This document shows positions 62,801 through 64,000 of a stretch of 64,000 nt of DNA, in pieces. Origin of the DNA: Populus alba (Eukaryota; Streptophyta; Magnoliopsida; Malpighiales; Salicaceae). A model generated the notes under the pieces. The model was not told the origin of the DNA. It did no database searches and saw only the letters and a list, made by a program, of their open reading frames with translations. The DNA lies in the NCBI RefSeq assembly GCF_005239225.2, contig NC_133298.1:992001-1056000 (forward strand), read 5' to 3'. Numbering within the stretch: the stretch's first letter is position 1; each line of letters opens with the position of its first letter. The position numbers were made by a program, and so were the translations under genes.

Positions 62801-62936
62801 CAGATTCAAATGGGTTCCAGACTCCACTGAATTAAATGACTTAATCAATGTGGAACAAGACAGTACAGACTCTGAGTATGCTGGTGATTTCTTAAAGCAA
62901 ATGGCATGGGAAGTTGCTTCCCAGGTGCGGGCCTGA
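59811..62936 (+). CDS. P-class pentatricopeptide-repeat protein, At5g61990-like
   Basis: A single intronless frame of 1041 codons. The first 40 residues are basic, hydroxylated and almost free of acidic residues (MGLICHKRNLNFLKN...), a typical mitochondrial presequence. From about residue 205 to 1012 there are 22 clear 35-residue PPR motifs in register, most ending G-x-x-P-D/N, with one or two weaker ones before. All are P-type; there is no E, DYW, SMR or LAGLIDADG tail. Known family role: sequence-specific binding of organellar RNA to stabilise, splice or process transcripts, each motif reading one base through residues 5 and 35. One motif (about 16th) is a residue short. The gene is next to ARF2 as At5g61990 is to At5g62000, which supports orthology. 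Target and phenotype are unknown to me. Confidence 0.96.
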   Translation: MGLICHKRNLNFLKNTITLKTITQNRKATNFCSKTQNNSNIVNEITTFLNQKNWESLLPLVSNKLSPDVVHSVITKQVNDPKRLLDFFNWVQFQMGFSQKLQSFSILALILCNSRLFSRADSVVNQMIMMSSGGYSEILDSLIKSCKEFDLNNGNGNENSNNNDRRVVFELLIDGYKKKGLFDEAVSFFLGAKRNGFVVGLLCCNGLLSDLLKANKLELFWRFYNGMLEANVLHDVYTYTHLINAHFRAGNAKEGKRLLFEMKEKGSSPSLVTYNVVIGGLCRAGEVDEAFELKKLMDKKGLVADVFTYSILIDGFGKQKRCTEAKLMLEEMFSKGLKPDHVAYTALIDGFMRQGDSGEAFRVKEEMLARGVKLNLFTYNALVKGVCKFGDMEKANALLNEMIMVGIKPDTQTYNNMIEGYLKEQNTSRVKDLLSEMKKRNLVPTAYTCGMIINGLCRHGSIEDASRVFEIMVSLGVKPNAVIYTTLIKGQVQEGRFQEAVRILKVMDNKGVQPDVLCYNSVIIGLCKARKMEEAKDCLVEMIERGLKPNVYTYGALIHGYCKSGEMQVADKYFKEMLGCGIAPNDVVCTALIDGYCKAGSTTEATSIFRCMLGRAVHPDARTYSSLIHGLLRNGKLQEAMELLSEFLEKGLVPDVFTYNSIISGFCKQGGIGKAFQLHEYMCQKGISPNIITYNALINGLCKAGEIERARELFDGIPGKGLVHNAVTYATIIDGYCKSGNLSKAFQLFDEMTLKGVPPDSFVYSALIDGCRKEGNTEKALSLFLESVQKGFASTSSLNALMDGFCKSGKVIEANQLLEDMVDKHVKPDHVTYTILIDYHCKTGFLKEAEQFFVDMQKRNLMPNTLTYTALLSGYNMAGRRSEMFALFEEMIAKDIEPDGVTWSVMIDAHLKEGDYVKTLKLVDDMLNKGGNVSKNVCHVLIDALCRKEHISEVLKVLEKIQEQGLNLSLATCSTLVRCFHKAGKMDGAARVLKSMVRFKWVPDSTELNDLINVEQDSTDSEYAGDFLKQMAWEVASQVRA

Positions 62937-64000
62937 TTGCTTGTAATTGGATGAGGGAATTGTAGTTGTAATCCTTCAAACTGTTTTCTTCCTGTAGTTT
63001 CATGGGATTATGAATCTGAGCAACATTTTCCAGGAATTAAGTGATGGGCTTAGGCAGCAACGGTGGCAGCTAAGTCTCATGTTCATACAATGTTGGGTTT
63101 CCTTGTGAACTAGTTATCAAGTCACATTGGAAGACTTGCAACCTTCAATACTAAAACGGTGTAACAATAAATTTACACCATGTATCTTTGCTTGGAAGGT
63201 TACCAAAACAAGGTTTTGGTTGGAGAGTTTGGAGAGAAAGGAATGCCAACTACAGACATCACAGAGGGACGCTTAATACCTCGGGGATAGCTACAGTTTT
63301 TCATGAGGTGCTGGCCATTAGAATTTGAAATGGACCACCATTGGTTAGAAGCCAAGGCCTTAATCTCTCCACCAGGTAATGACTTTTACTCTTCATCTTA
63401 AATTGGAATATCTCCTTGTTTTGATTTTCTTTTTTTCTCATTTCTCTTTTTCTTGGAGATAAAGCCAGAACTGGTTTCTGGATTTCCACTACAGTTTGAA
63501 CAATTCCATTGTTTGAAATGGGCCAGACATCGTTTTTAAGCCATTTTTTCTTTGTTGTAGGGATGCACGCCAGTCCTTGTAAGTTTAGTGACTGTTTTCT
63601 TGTTAACTTTGTTTCTAGCAGGAAAATATTATTAAGAAAATTAGGCAATGTTGGAATCTGACTGCCTCCTGACATGAAAAAATTTGTCTCAACTCTCAAA
63701 AACTTGCCTTGATAGGTTAATGATCTTAGATTCTTTATTATCTTTTCTCTCTTTCTCATCTTATGGTAAACGGTGATTTTACTTAATGATATTTCTGTTG
63801 TCTCCCATCTCTAAATAATTGAACTTCAATTGGGGCGGTAAAAAATTCACATGTCAAAAAAATGTATTTTTCTGGCTGTACCTTGTGAAATTTCAGGCAA
63901 GGATAAGGAGGTTTGCTTGTGCTGACAATTTGCCTCTGTGAAATCTGTCCTAACAACTGCTTTACTTGGAACAGGTAAAAGCAGAAAGTAGCAAGTCAAA
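62937..64000. other. PPR gene 3'UTR and downstream DNA
   Basis: A candidate poly(A) signal AATAAA for the PPR gene is at 63166-63171. Beyond it, GT/AG-like pairs occur (for example CAG-GTAATG at 63375 and TTTCAG at 63897), so a spliced 3'UTR or a separate transcript cannot be excluded. A 152-codon minus-strand ORF (63759-63301) has no recognised family and is treated as doubtful. Confidence 0.45.

Overview
The window is plant nuclear DNA. It has intron-rich genes with GT-AG splicing, chloroplast-targeted and plant-specific proteins, AT-rich intergenic DNA, tRNA-derived SINEs, MITE-like repeats and a TRIM-type mini-retrotransposon. The gene set and repeat families point to a woody rosid of the Salicaceae, most likely a poplar (Populus). 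That assignment comes from family knowledge and was not tested by a database search.

Five protein-coding genes are well supported, and the exons of the four that have introns were joined by hand with consistent reading frames. (1) PHS1, + strand, 3169-9937: 11 coding exons, 936 aa, a tubulin-kinase-like / dual-specificity phosphatase controlling cortical microtubules. (2) CLPC, - strand, 10754-16405: 9 coding exons plus a 5'UTR exon, 926 aa, the stromal Hsp100 chaperone of the Clp protease and import motor; one intron uses a GC donor. (3) ICE1/SCREAM-type bHLH, + strand, 28299-32013: 4 exons, 560 aa. (4) ARF2, - strand, 33974-38290: 14 exons, 845 aa, with a TAS3 tasiR-ARF target site and several upstream ORFs in its leader. 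(5) A P-class pentatricopeptide-repeat protein, + strand, 59811-62936: a single exon of 1041 aa, similar to Arabidopsis At5g61990. ARF2 is At5g62000 in Arabidopsis, so the ARF2-PPR neighbourhood looks like conserved microsynteny, here stretched by about 21 kb of repeats.

Layout: 1-2.8 kb A/T-rich repeats; 3-10 kb PHS1, convergent with CLPC at 10.7-17.3 kb; 17.4-28.1 kb repeat-rich gap; 28.1-32.3 kb ICE1, convergent with ARF2 at 34-38.7 kb; 38.8-59.7 kb gene-empty repeat-rich gap; 59.8-63.2 kb PPR gene. The genes do not form one pathway. ICE1 (cold response, stomatal lineage), ARF2 (auxin output) and PHS1 (microtubule/osmotic stress) are regulators; CLPC and the PPR protein serve organelles.

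The intergenic DNA holds about 20 copies of one AT-rich terminal-inverted-repeat element, about ten SINE copies in both orientations, a three-unit 195-bp tandem array, a complete 431-bp TRIM with target-site duplication, a 20-bp perfect inverted repeat around a GGTTCGG-rich insert, and several AT or CT/AT microsatellites. No wholly new gene system was found. The items most worth checking are the TRIM, the tandem array, the ARF2 leader uORFs, the PHS1 C-terminal zinc-finger-like motif, the loss of a SUMO consensus in the ICE1 protein, and a code-based RNA target prediction for the PPR protein.
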